NCBI GenBank assembly: GCA_947311845.1
Contig: CAMZMU010000111.1
Coordinates: 12,318,743-12,382,742 of the forward strand
Source of the DNA: Poa pratensis
Lineage: Eukaryota > Streptophyta > Magnoliopsida > Poales > Poaceae
Direction of reading: 5' to 3'
Length of the DNA: 64,000 bases
Shown here: piece by piece, positions 1-10,161 of the stretch
Layout of the letters: each line of letters opens with the position of its first letter
Numbering within the stretch: position 1 is the first letter of the stretch
Position numbers and translations under genes: made by a program
Notes under the pieces: generated by a model
The model's database searches: none
Told to the model about the DNA's origin: nothing
Seen by the model: the letters and a program-made list of their open reading frames with translations, nothing else

Positions 1-1710
1 CTTCACTGAGCTTGCACCTATATACCTCTATTTTGATTCATCTGTTTTACTTATTAAGAGCATAAGTGTTTTATGTGGCGTTGCCACTAAAACTATGATT
101 TGAAAAACCCTTTTCCAAAACGCAAGTATATTATTGAGACACCCGATATAGAGGTGTCAATGGTATACCATGATTTCTAAATGAATTTGTTTTACTCAAA
201 AGCCTTCTATGAAAAACCTTTTGGTGGGATTACAAACCACCCAAGTTTTGATTAAAAGTATTTTTGCTATGAAAATTGGAAATGATTGCGAAAACCTTTT
301 TAAAGAGTTTATGAAAAACTATTTTGCCACTCTATGTAGAAATCTCAGTTTGTTTATATAAAACTATAGGATGGGAAAATCATTGTTTATCAAAACTCTT
401 TTGAAAATCCTTGGATAGACCTGCCGGAAGGTCGGTGCTCAGTTGAAGAAGGTTGGTGTTGTTTTTGAGAAAAATGCACATTGTGTCCTAGTACTATGAC
501 GACCAACCATTATCCTGTGCGACCACACTTACCCACATATGGGCAAGGGCGTAGTCATATAATTTGCTCGTGTTAGTACTGGATGCCTCAACAACGAGGA
601 TAACCTCGTTCCATGAGGGGATGGTCTGAGGACCTACCCCCTGACCTGGGTCCTCTTCAGTGTTGGTCTACCGGAAGCCGGTATGGACGTGTTTGGAGGA
701 AGAGGATTGAAGGGCTCCCTTGGGTCCGCCGGGCAGAACTACGAGTCCTCACACTTAGTTCCTGAGGGTTTGAGTGTCGATGGAATGTGTCGTAGCGGCA
801 GGGTCCTATACTAGCATGAGCAAAGGACAGGCTATGGCCGGGAACTCAACTTCGCATACCTCTGGTATGGCGGGACGTGGCTGACACGATGAGTGACCGG
901 ATGGGTGTGGGAAAAGCGTACTACCTCTGCAGAGTGTAAAACTATTCGAATAGCCGAGTCCACGGATGTGGACAGTTGGAAGGCTGTCCTAAGACCATGT
1001 GCAAGTTTTGAGAAAGGTGTTGAGTTTTGGAAGGAAGTTGGCTGGAAAGGTTATTTCGTACCTGTACCAATGAGTTGGTTCGAGGTAGCGACGGGCTTGG
1101 AATCAGGGCAAGAAGTTGTTTTTCGAGGAAAAAGTTTTAAAAGAGATTTCTTACCCTTTTAAAAGAAGGTGTATTTTCGGGAAAAGATTTAAAAAGACTT
1201 CTTACCTTTTTCAACAAGATAGTGAGAAAACTACTTTCCAAAATGTTTTGTCTTCAACAGGATTAAAAATCTACTCTTCTCCTTTTAAATAGATTCAGTG
1301 AGGTTTTTCCTAAAAATAAAAGTCTTTGAAAATTTAAAACTAGTGCATGTTCCTGTTGGGGTAGTTTGCGAGTACAATCAAATGTACTCATATTGGTTTC
1401 GTCCCTGGCTATTGTCTTAGCCAGATTGAAGAAGAGCAGTTCGAGAGAGGAGTTCACTGACGTCTTTGCGAACTAGGGCGCTTCCCAGTCAGCTGCCTGT
1501 AGGGTAAAGGCGAATGACTTGGGCTCCACGTTGTTTGGTGATTCCGCTGCAAGTACCTTATTGAAGCTGATCACTTCCACGTAAGTAAATATTCGGTATT
1601 TGTGGGTGTTCTGTGATACCAACTCAAGTTATGTGCAACAGCACACTGATCATGGGACTGTTGCAGGAAACATAACGAGTATCTCGGATAATTAATCCGG
1701 GGTCCTCACA
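1..1710 (+). repeat. Truncated 5' LTR of the LARD
   Basis: Corresponds to 8017-9746 of the 3' LTR; the first 2.8 kb of this LTR lies outside the window. It ends GGTCCTCACA immediately before the primer binding site. By eye the first 1.2 kb differs from the other LTR by only three single-base indels, whereas 1205-1600 differs at several dozen positions. The short 89-codon ORF at 893-1162 is present identically at 8912-9181 but resembles no known protein. Confidence 0.9.
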
Positions 1711-1714
1711 GACT

Positions 1715-1728
1715 TGGTATCAGAGCCA
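1715..1728 (+). other. Primer binding site of the LARD
   Basis: TGGTATCAGAGCCA starts four bases after the LTR end. This is the usual plant retrotransposon primer site complementary to the 3' end of initiator tRNA-Met. It fixes the 5' LTR/internal boundary and the + orientation. Confidence 0.9.
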
Positions 1729-2576
1729 TCCTGACTGTAACAGACCTTAGTTAGCATGGACGTTAGTTAGGAAGAGAATATTTTGTTAAAAATATATTAA
1801 CACCAAAAATATATCCTTATCTAGGGAAGTCCAAAATGGCTCCCGCTCTTCTCGTCTTCTCTATTTACCTCTGAATCTTACCTTTCTATTTTAAATTTTA
1901 CTAAAGGTTTCTCTACTCTTTCTTACCTGTTCAAAATACTTGACGATGAACCCAAAGAGAGACCTAATTAGCTAGCACCTACAAAGAAGAAGCAACCATC
2001 TCAATTACTCAACATTCAACATCAAGTTCATTGGTCTACAAATGCCAAGATCATCGACATCAACCAAATCAAGAGATCTCTGAAGACCTCAGCTCAACCT
2101 CAGCAATTCTACTCAAGTGGCTACTTCGACAATCTCAGTGTCTCCAGTTGAAGACTAAGGCGACGAACTGAAGATTTCAGCACCCCTGTCTAACCAAGAC
2201 CCATAGGAACAGCTTATGATAGGAACTTTAGCCATACTACCCGATTGCTACGAGTATTAGGCGTCCATTGGTACTAAATGTACCCTGTGTGCTTGTTGTT
2301 TGTTTGTGACGCTCCCTTACAGTGAGTCCGCGGATCTGACCCCTCCCTGCCTAACCGGCATGGCCAGGCGTCGGTTCACAGTAGAGTGCAGTAGGGCTTG
2401 TCCCCACCACACGAGTGACGCTCCCCGGGTTCTTCCCCAGAAAGGAGCCGACACACCTAGCTTATAAAAGGCCCCGTTCCATCTGCCATCTATCCCCACT
2501 CACCACCCTTAGCGACCCAAATCTCCTGAGGCAAGAATCCCGTGTTCTTATCCTTCATCCAGATCCAAAGGAACCC

Positions 2577-3318
2577 ATGGCAAACCTCAGAGTTGTCATG
2601 GAAACCACTGCCGAGGAGCATAGTGGGTTTCCGCTGATGCTTTGGAAGGCCGTCTGCCACATTCTTGGTCGGCCTGCCCGTCCTCGATATGTGGTGTTCG
2701 AGAACTCTCTTCCGCTCGCCGGGAGTGAATTCCAAGTCGAGGTGCATATCGGCTCGTGCCTTGGGCATCAGTCCGACTTACTTGATCCAGGGTAAGAGCA
2801 TGCCTACCCTAGATCTAGCCCTCCAGGTAGCAGCCTGGGAAGGACTTGTCCGTCTCCGGTACTCAGAACCGGCAATGGCGGTAAGCCGAGCTTTCCACTT
2901 CCTCCCAGCCATACCTGAGCATGTTGCGGAGGCTTTCCAAGCTTCCATGGGACAGGAAGCTGACCCTGCCGTAATCACCCTGGTCACCTATGGAGCTGCA
3001 ATGACAAGATTCAGTCACACCCTGATGGAGGAACTCATGACCACAAGGCGCCACCTTGCTCGTGCCCGCCGGGAACTGGGTCGAGCAAGGAACCTACCCA
3101 CTTCCCACCGTGGGCAAGCTCAGGATGCAAGACAGTCGGTCCTAGATGAATTGCTGGACCACAGCATTGACGCATCGGTGACACAAGCTCTCGCCCGAGT
3201 TCAGCAGCCACCCCAAGAACCAGGCGTAGTCCTCGAAGGCGTGCCTGTAGATCCCCACCCCTTGGAGACAGAGATGTGGACACCACTCTTTGTCTCGGCC
3301 ACGTTCACCGACTCCTAG
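2577..3318 (+). pseudogene. Degenerate ORF in the gag position of the LARD
   Basis: An ATG at 2577 (context cccATGG, start MANLRVVMETTAEEH) opens a frame that reads to about 2795. The similar-looking continuation (MPTLDLALQVAAWEGLVRLR, then a helical Arg/Leu-rich segment) is in the +1 frame up to 3318, so a frameshift lies near 2760-2795. The joined region would be about 245 residues. No zinc knuckle, protease or polymerase motif follows. The order of a YVVFEN strand, a G-EFQVEV strand and then a helix with LALQVAAWEGL is reminiscent of a double-stranded-RNA-binding fold, but this is only a visual resemblance. The region lies about 0.85 kb after the primer site, where gag would start in an autonomous relative. 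Confidence 0.45.
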
Positions 3319-4204
3319 AACCTCTCAGGCAGAGTAGAACCCAGGTTTAGTTAGCCTGACCAGCGCTTGTGTGTTTGTGTGTGGATCAACAAAGTTGTTA
3401 GTCTGTTGTTGGTTTGTTGCTTGTTTTCTCGTGTGTCTTGTAATGCAAGGTTGTTGTCTGTTCCCGGCTGATGTTAGATCAGCCCAAAATAAAAACTTGG
3501 TGTTCTTATCATCTTGTTAACCACTTGGTTGACATCTGATGGAATGTCATGCTGTTTTTTTTTCAGTTAAAAGTTTTAAAAAGAAACCACAGATCACTTA
3601 AACCAGGAACCGTATGTGACCCCAGACGCATACCCCTGGAATAATGCAAACTTTGAATGGGACTATTTTGTAGTATGCAAATTATTTTTGTGTGTGTTCT
3701 CCTACATGCAATCACCCCAAGGTTCCTCACCCAATATGAACCTTGTGCTTTCTGCATGTTAAAGAAAGGGGCCCGAGCCCTCCACGAGATGTGAGCCTCG
3801 CAAGCCTTAAAATGCTTGCGAAGCGTAAATGCTCGCTGGAACACAGAAGGACATCTTGTAGGGTGTTCTTAGTTGTCGTGTTCAACCTATATGGTTGAAA
3901 TGTGTGCTACCACTGCAAATGGTTGAGACCATATACTGCAGTGTTATTTTCTCTAAAAATATATTTTCTCCCAAAACAAGTTTATTCTAGTACTTCTGCA
4001 TCCTATCTGTGCTGCAAGACCAGAGTTGTGTCAACCAAGAAGATTTCGACAAGGCACACCTTGTCCCGGGTTATCAGCAAAGGCAAGATCAATACAATCA
4101 CGGATTGCAGTACAGAAGCGAGAAATTCAGAAAGGAACAGAGGATACAAGTTCTACTCCTACAAACAACACTGCCAGCACGGATGCAACGGCACCTAGAG
4201 ATTC

Positions 4205-4603
4205 CTAATCTCTCTCGAACTCCCCGATGCCACCAGAGGATGAGCCTGGCTCACTCAGAGCCGAGTCACGCGCCGCCCGACGGCGGCAGACAGCTCGAGC
4301 AGCCTGCTCACCTCCAGCCGGAAGGTCTACCACCTCCTCCACCGCCGCAAGCTCCTCCACCGTGCGCTCCTCCGCCGCATCTGGCTCCTCTAGCGCAGCA
4401 GGCGCCACTGTCGCAGCACCAGCCCCCGCGCTAGACCACCAATGGCACAAGGCCACGGCTAGGAGCACCACTGCCGCGAACAGCAGGCTGAACACCGTCA
4501 AAATCGAGAACACGAAGAGCACGAAGACGAAGCAGCCCTCGAGGAAGCCCGCATCCTCCATCGCATCAACATAGGCTCTGAAGAAATCGGTAATGAAGCC
4601 CAT
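4205..4603 (-). CDS. Antisense ORF in the LARD, small membrane protein of unknown function
   Basis: A 132-codon ORF runs opposite to the retrotransposon, between the gag-like region and the 3' LTR. It starts in a strong context (gtcaccATGGGC). The N-terminus (MGFITDFFRAYVDAMEDAG) is followed by one long hydrophobic segment at about residues 24-54 (CFVFVLFVFSILTVFSLLFA and on), then an Ala/Glu-rich acidic tail and an Arg-rich C-terminus, so the predicted product is a single-pass membrane protein. A TATA-like element lies 42-50 bases upstream on the same strand. Extra antisense ORFs between coding region and 3' LTR are known from several plant Gypsy lineages, but I do not recognise this one and assign no function. 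The region is GC-rich, which by itself favours long frames, so translation is not certain. Confidence 0.45.
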   Translation of the reverse strand: MGFITDFFRAYVDAMEDAGFLEGCFVFVLFVFSILTVFSLLFAAVVLLAVALCHWWSSAGAGAATVAPAALEEPDAAEERTVEELAAVEEVVDLPAGGEQAARAVCRRRAARDSALSEPGSSSGGIGEFERD

Positions 4604-4644
4604 GGTGACGACGCGATGGAAGAAATGTTTTTCTGAGGTCGCTA

Positions 4645-4653
4645 GTTTATAAG
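4645..4653 (-). promoter_or_regulatory. Possible TATA box of the antisense ORF
   Basis: On the minus strand the sequence reads CTTATAAAC within GAGCTCGGCTTATAAACTAG, 42-50 bases before the ATG at 4603. A start site about 30 bases downstream would leave a leader of under 20 bases. The match is to plant TATA consensus only; no other element is evident. Confidence 0.35.
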
Positions 4654-5205
4654 CCGAGCTCGGACGCCGCTCCTCGACACCGCACTGCGCGGGAAAGTGG
4701 AGGAATCGCGAGCTGTACTCGCCTTAATGGCGCGAAACCACCTAGGCATCGTGTCCCCAAAGCCGTGTCTGCCGCTGCATCGACGGACAGCACGCGCAGC
4801 AGTACCGCGGGTGAGTGCCCTGCGCACTGAAAATGGAGCAAGTACAGAGCAAGGGCGAGCAAGGATGAAGAAGAGGAGGAGAAAAGGAGGAGAGACCGCC
4901 AAGTGGGCCCCGGGCCCACATGTCAGTGAGTCAGCAGTTAACCCCCCCCGTGTCCCTCTATCCTTTATCCCTCGCTTTTTCTGTGAAAAACCCCGTGCAA
5001 AAATAATTCCTCGTATAAATCAGACCCACTGTGTCCATGAGCCAATTATTGGTGGCACAGCTAGGGGTATTTTGAAGAAAAACCCTGTTGTTTTTCAAAA
5101 CCCGTGTATACACGAAAGTGAATATACGACCTTTCTAAAATAAATTATTTTGCTCTCGTATCTCTCCTGTACCCCCGGGCAAATCTCGAGGACGAGATTT
5201 ATTTT

Positions 5206-5217
5206 AAGGGGGGAAGA
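5206..5217 (+). other. Polypurine tract of the LARD
   Basis: AAGGGGGGAAGA lies directly before the TGTAAC start of the 3' LTR. It is the expected plus-strand primer position and confirms the + orientation. It is preceded at 5185-5196 by CTCGAGGACGAG, a motif that also precedes the polypurine tract of E3. Confidence 0.8.
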
Positions 5218-5219
5218 TC

Positions 5220-8200
5220 TGTAACATCCCAATTTTGTAACTAGTAAAATAATCAAAAATTGGGAACCAACAAAAACTTTTTGTTGCTTGATGTGTGTTG
5301 CTTGTTCTTGATATTGCTTTGATTGTTGAGTGATTTAAATTCTTGCACTCAAAATTTGAAAATAGAAATAAAACACACAAAATGCAAATTGACAAATTTA
5401 ATATTCCTCCAACAAGAAAATAATGTTTTCTTTCAAACAAAATTCAGAGAGGTGATAATTAAACCACTCTCATAATTTTCCCTAATATTTTCTCTCCCAA
5501 ATTCTTTTTATTCCAAAAACCCTAAAAATAAAATTCTATACGTTTCTTTATTGTTTTAAAATCACAAAATGTGCTATGTAGCACATATCAAATAAATTCT
5601 ACCACCATACCAAAAACCCTTGTTTATACATATGAATCACAGTATGGAAATAAAATCAAGAAATTTGAATTAAAGTTTCACTGAAACATTTCATCGAACA
5701 CTTGGTGGGCACTGCCCATGTTCTTCCCCAAATTCTGAAAACCGAAATCAAATCGAAGGATTGAGTGGACTATTCTTCGATTCCTCTCTGCCATCTCTCT
5801 CTCTCACCTCACTGAGCCACCAGAGCATGGAGAAAGCCAGCAATTTGGGCCAGAGGCTCGTGCCCGTCGACGAGCGCACGCCACCGTGCTGCTCTGCGCT
5901 GCGCCGTGCTGGCCGTCGCTGGCTTGTCGAGGAGAAGACGCCACACTGACCCCTCTCTGCCTCTCGCATCCCCTCACCTCTCACCGCACTCGTCAGGGCC
6001 AGAGGAGACCACTGCCTGACGCCCTGCCTCGCCGTACCACTGCAGCTCTGCGAAGTCGCCGTGTCCAGCCCGTGCGTGGACGCCGAGCCGTTCTTCACCA
6101 CCACGGCACCCCAGCTCGCGCTGCTCGCCGCAGACTCGCTCCTGTCACCCCTCAACCTCTCCGACACGTCCACACCACCGCTGGTGCCCTGCAGCAACGC
6201 CAGCGAGCCGTCGCACTCCGCTGCCACGCCATGGACGCCGTCAGTCCACGAGCGTGCACGCAAGCCACCGTGACACCCCACTCCCTCTACGCCCCTGCAG
6301 AGCTCCCCTACGTCGCCACGACACCACACCGCCACCAATGCCTAGCTCTCCCACTCCCCAGACCCCTCTGTACCCCGTGCCATTGCCGGCCGTGGAGGAA
6401 CTCCGCTATAAAAGCCGCCCCGCACCACCTCTTCTCCCCGCACCTCTCCACCACCTCTCACCCACTCCTCACTCTCCCGTGCACCGCCAGGAGGGCGGCC
6501 ACGCTGCGGCATTTCTCGCTGCTCAAGTTGAGCACAGCCACGGGCTGCCGTAGCCGAAGGTGGACGACGACACGGCCACGCCGTGCTGCTGCTCTCACCT
6601 TCCCCTTTTCTTTGCTCACTCGACACTCGAAACACACCGCACTCACCCACCGTTTTCTCTCCTTGTTCCATGCCCAGGAGCCGCGCTAGGAGCTCGCTGG
6701 AGTGGCGCACGGCCGAGGAAGAGGAGCTGCTTACCGGGACGATTCAGTCGATCCCAGCAAGCACAACTCACGCCAGAGTTTCCCCGCACCATCCGCCGTC
6801 GATCCCCCTCATCTCCGCTTCCACCCGAGCCCCAGGTGAGCGAATCGTGCCGCCCCGCTGTCGCCGGCCACGGCGGCGACGCCAGACCAAGGTCGTCGCC
6901 GATGGTTTGCTTGTGAGCCGTTAGATCTGCATCCAACGGTTAGGTACCGGTTCGGTTAGGTTAAGTCGCTGACTGGCGGGCCCCACCCGTCAGTCTTTTA
7001 ATCTTTTTCTCCGCGCGGGAGAAAAATTCGTTGAGCCGCTGACATGTTGGACCCACTTGTCGGGTTTTTCAACATTATCCACTCCATTTTTATAATTCGA
7101 ATTTCTGATAAATCTAGAATTCAATACTGGACCCAACTTTGAAAATCAATAACTCGAAAAATATAAGTCCAAATAAATCAAACTAAAATTCTCTGGTTAG
7201 CTTATGAAATTCTTAATCCAACCCAAGTGGTCTCATCTTGTTTGGATATACAACAAAAATACCGTATTAAAAATGCCACAGAAGGTATAATTTAGAAACT
7301 TGTTTGTTTCTGATGCTCTGTTAGTCCAAATGGAGTGATTCCAATTTTGTTAGCTTGGTATTGTGAGTACTTAGCTGCCCTAATGTTGGTAGATTTAATT
7401 ATGCAGTAATAATTGTTTGGCATTAGATTGAATATAGAAAACCCTTCTGCACTGTTTGAATTAAATAAGATTAATGGTAAATCCAAATTAGCTGAAACCA
7501 ATTTTGTTGGATCACATTTAGTTAGTACTATCTAATCCTAAATTGGCATAAATTTAGGAGAAGTATTATTACAGTAGTTAAGGATTTAGTGAATTTAGCT
7601 TTCTGTAGTAAAAGATTTTTAGTGCAATAACCTTTAACCTAAATAGACCTAGACCAATTTTGTTGGATTAGTTTTAATCAGAGCTAGTTGACCCTAAATT
7701 GGCATAATTTTGTGATCAACAGAACTTAAGTTGTGGAATTAAAACTTGTGTAGTTATTTCTGCCATAATTAAGTCTAGCTCAATTGCTAGTTAAATCACT
7801 TAAGTTAAAACCCAAATGTTGCTTTGTGTGTATGGCAGTAGCATTGTGTGGGACTTGAGTGTTGAATTGTTGTGATACTTGATTGAATAGTATAGTAATT
7901 GTTTGCCCTTGTTTGTTATACGACGTTTAGACGAGACCGTTGCCGGGACTTGCGAGGAGGAGTACTTTGAACAGCAGGAGCAGGAACCCGGGAACTTTGC
8001 TGAACAAGGCAAGCTACTTCACTGAGCTTGCACCTATATACCTCTATTTTGATTCATCTGTTTTACTTATTAAGAGCATAAGTGTTTTATGTGGCGTTGC
8101 CACTAAAACTATGATTTGAAAAACCCTTTTCCAAAACGCAAGTATATTATTGAGACACCCGATATAGAGGTGTCAATGGTATACCATGATTTCTAAATGA

Positions 8201-9746
8201 ATTTGTTTTACTCAAAAGCCTTCTATGAAAAACCTTTTGGTGGGATTACAAACCACCCAAGTTTTGATTAAAAGTATTTTTGCTATGAAAATTGGAAATG
8301 ATTGCGAAAACCTTTTTAAAGAGTTTATGAAAAAACTATTTTGCCACTCTATGTAGAAATCTCAGTTTGTTTATATAAAACTATAGGATGGGAAAATCCA
8401 TTGTTTATACAAAACTCTTTTGAAAATCCTTGGATAGACCTGCCGGAAGGTCGGTGCTCAGTTGAAGAAGGTTGGTGTTGTTTTTGAGAAAAATGCACAT
8501 TGTGTCCTAGTACTATGACGACCAACCATTATCCTGTGCGACCACACTTACCCACATATGGGCAAGGGCGTAGTCATATAATTTGCTCGTGTTAGTACTG
8601 GATGCCTCAACAACGAGGATAACCTCGTTCCATGAGGGGATGGTCTGAGGACCTACCCCCTGACCTGGGTCCTCTTCAGTGTTGGTCTACCGGAAGCCGG
8701 TATGGACGTGTTTGGAGGAAGAGGATTGAAGGGCTCCCTTGGGTCCGCCGGGCAGAACTACGAGTCCTCACACTTAGTTCCTGAGGGTTTGAGTGTCGAT
8801 GGAATGTGTCGTAGCGGCAGGGTCCTATACTAGCATGAGCAAAGGACAGGCTATGGCCGGGAACTCAACTTCGCATACCTCTGGTATGGCGGGACGTGGC
8901 TGACACGATGAGTGACCGGATGGGTGTGGGAAAAGCGTACTACCTCTGCAGAGTGTAAAACTATTCGAATAGCCGAGTCCACGGATGTGGACAGTTGGAA
9001 GGCTGTCCTAAGACCATGTGCAAGTTTTGAGAAAGGTGTTGAGTTTTGGAAGGAAGTTGGCTGGAAAGGTTATTTCGTACCTGTACCAATGAGTTGGTTC
9101 GAGGTAGCGACGGGCTTGGAATCAGGGCAAGAAGTTGTTTTTCGAGGAAAAAGTTTTAAAAGAGATTTCTTACCCTTTTAAAAGAAGGTGTATTTTCGGG
9201 AAAAGATTTAAAAAGACTTCTTACCTTTCTAACCAAGATAGTGAGAAAACTACTTTCCAAAATGTCTTGTCTTCAACAGGATTTAAAAATCTATTCTTCT
9301 CCTTTTTAAATCATGATTTAGTGTGGTTTTTCTCCTAAAAATAAAAGTCTTTGAAAATGAAAAAACTAGTGCATGTTCCTGTTGGGGTAGTTTGCGAGTA
9401 CAATCAAATGTACTCATATTGGTTTCGTCCCTGGCTATTGTCTTAGCCAGATTTTGGAAGAAGAAGCAGTTCGAAGAAGAGGGTTTCACTGGCGTCTTTG
9501 CGAACTAGGGCGCTTCCCAGTCAGCTGCCTGTAGGGTTAAGGCGAATGACTTGGGCTCCACGTTGTTTGGTGTTTCCGCTGCAAGCACCTGATGAAGCTG
9601 ATCACTTCCATCAAGTAAGTAAATACATTCGGTATTTGTGGGTGTTCTGTGATACCAACTCAAGTTATGTGCAACAGCACACTGATCATGGGACTGTTGC
9701 AGGAAACATAACGAGTATCTCGGATAATTAATCCGGGGTCCTCACA
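5220..9746 (+). repeat. 3' LTR of the LARD, 4527 bp
   Basis: Begins TGTAACATCCC and ends GGTCCTCACA, giving TG...CA termini. Its last 1.73 kb matches 1-1710. The LTR is strongly zoned: an AT-rich 5' part, a GC-rich block at about 5760-6950 with a TATAAAAG, then AT-rich sequence to the end. Long frames within the GC-rich block on both strands have no recognisable protein character and I treat them as chance. Confidence 0.9.
6405..6413 (+). promoter_or_regulatory. TATA box of the LARD LTR
   Basis: GCTATAAAAG lies in the GC-rich part of the LTR and is followed by a C/T-rich stretch typical of plant transcript starts. It would place U3 at about 5220-6437 and leave a long R-U5. Downstream, CCAG|GTGAGC at 6832-6840 and ACGTTTAG at 7923-7930 could bound a leader intron. 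This is inference from sequence form only. Confidence 0.5.
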
Positions 9747-10161
9747 CGTCTCTCTAGCCATTTATACAAACTCATTAAACTCACTAAGTTTCCACATTTA
9801 TTTGGCACCATGATAAGAATCCATAAACAAAAGTATATGATATCAACAAAATATAAAGAGCACGTTGAAAGCTTGGCATGTGACAGCACATATGAGCTAA
9901 CTCCCAACCAAGGCTCTTGTCAAGCTCACAACTTCATAATTTTAATCACAATGGGTCATGTTTATTAAGTGCAATAAAAGTAAGGTGTGCATCAAGTTCG
10001 TGAGAGCTCTTTAACCAACTTTTCCCATAACAATCAATAACATAAGCATTTTAATTCAGAAGTATAGATAATACAAAATAACATGATAAACATACTCGGA
10101 ATAGCATAAAGCTAATAGGTAGATATGGTGGACTCACTGGAAAAACTTTGGTTGAAGGTGT
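9747..10161 (-). mobile_element. E1 internal fragment between the LARD and E2
   Basis: Sequence between the right end of the LARD and the left end of E2. Its continuation resumes at 18902 after E2 and one TSD copy (GGTGT at 10157-10161) are removed. It is AT-rich with no ORF. It contains a GGTAGATATGGTGGAC stretch resembling one in E3 (27183-27200), which supports assignment to the internal part of a related minus-strand element. Confidence 0.65.
10157..10161. repeat. Target site duplication of E2, left copy
   Basis: GGTGT directly before the left LTR, matching GGTGT at 18897-18901 directly after the right LTR. Confidence 0.9.

Larger units (their letters stand above)
1..9746 (+). mobile_element. 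LARD-type LTR retrotransposon (Sukkula-like), left end outside window
   Basis: Bases 1-1710 repeat 8017-9746, and the two copies bracket a 3.5-kb internal region. The inner boundary of the left copy is followed by a tRNA primer site, and the right copy is preceded by a polypurine tract and begins TGTAAC and ends CTCACA, so these are LTRs of a + strand element. The full LTR is 4527 bp and the internal domain is 3509 bp, with no protease, reverse transcriptase or integrase. About 4.5-kb LTRs with a 3.5-kb internal domain is the published architecture of the barley/wheat LARD group (Sukkula). The family name is my inference from this. The right flank (CGTCT at 9747-9751) is E1 sequence; the matching TSD would lie left of the window. 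Confidence 0.85.

Noticed and set aside
893..1162. 89-codon ORF present identically in both LARD LTRs
   Set aside because: Identity follows from the LTR duplication and does not show coding selection. No recognisable motif.
4227..4574. Plus-strand frame of 115 codons opposite the LARD antisense ORF
   Set aside because: Ser/Ala/Arg-rich shadow of the minus-strand frame, with no start context or domain.
5886..6710. Long frames on both strands in the GC-rich block of the LARD LTR (up to 267 codons)
   Set aside because: Composition-driven Pro/Arg/Ser/His-rich reading without domain character, overlapping frames on both strands, and located inside an LTR around its promoter.
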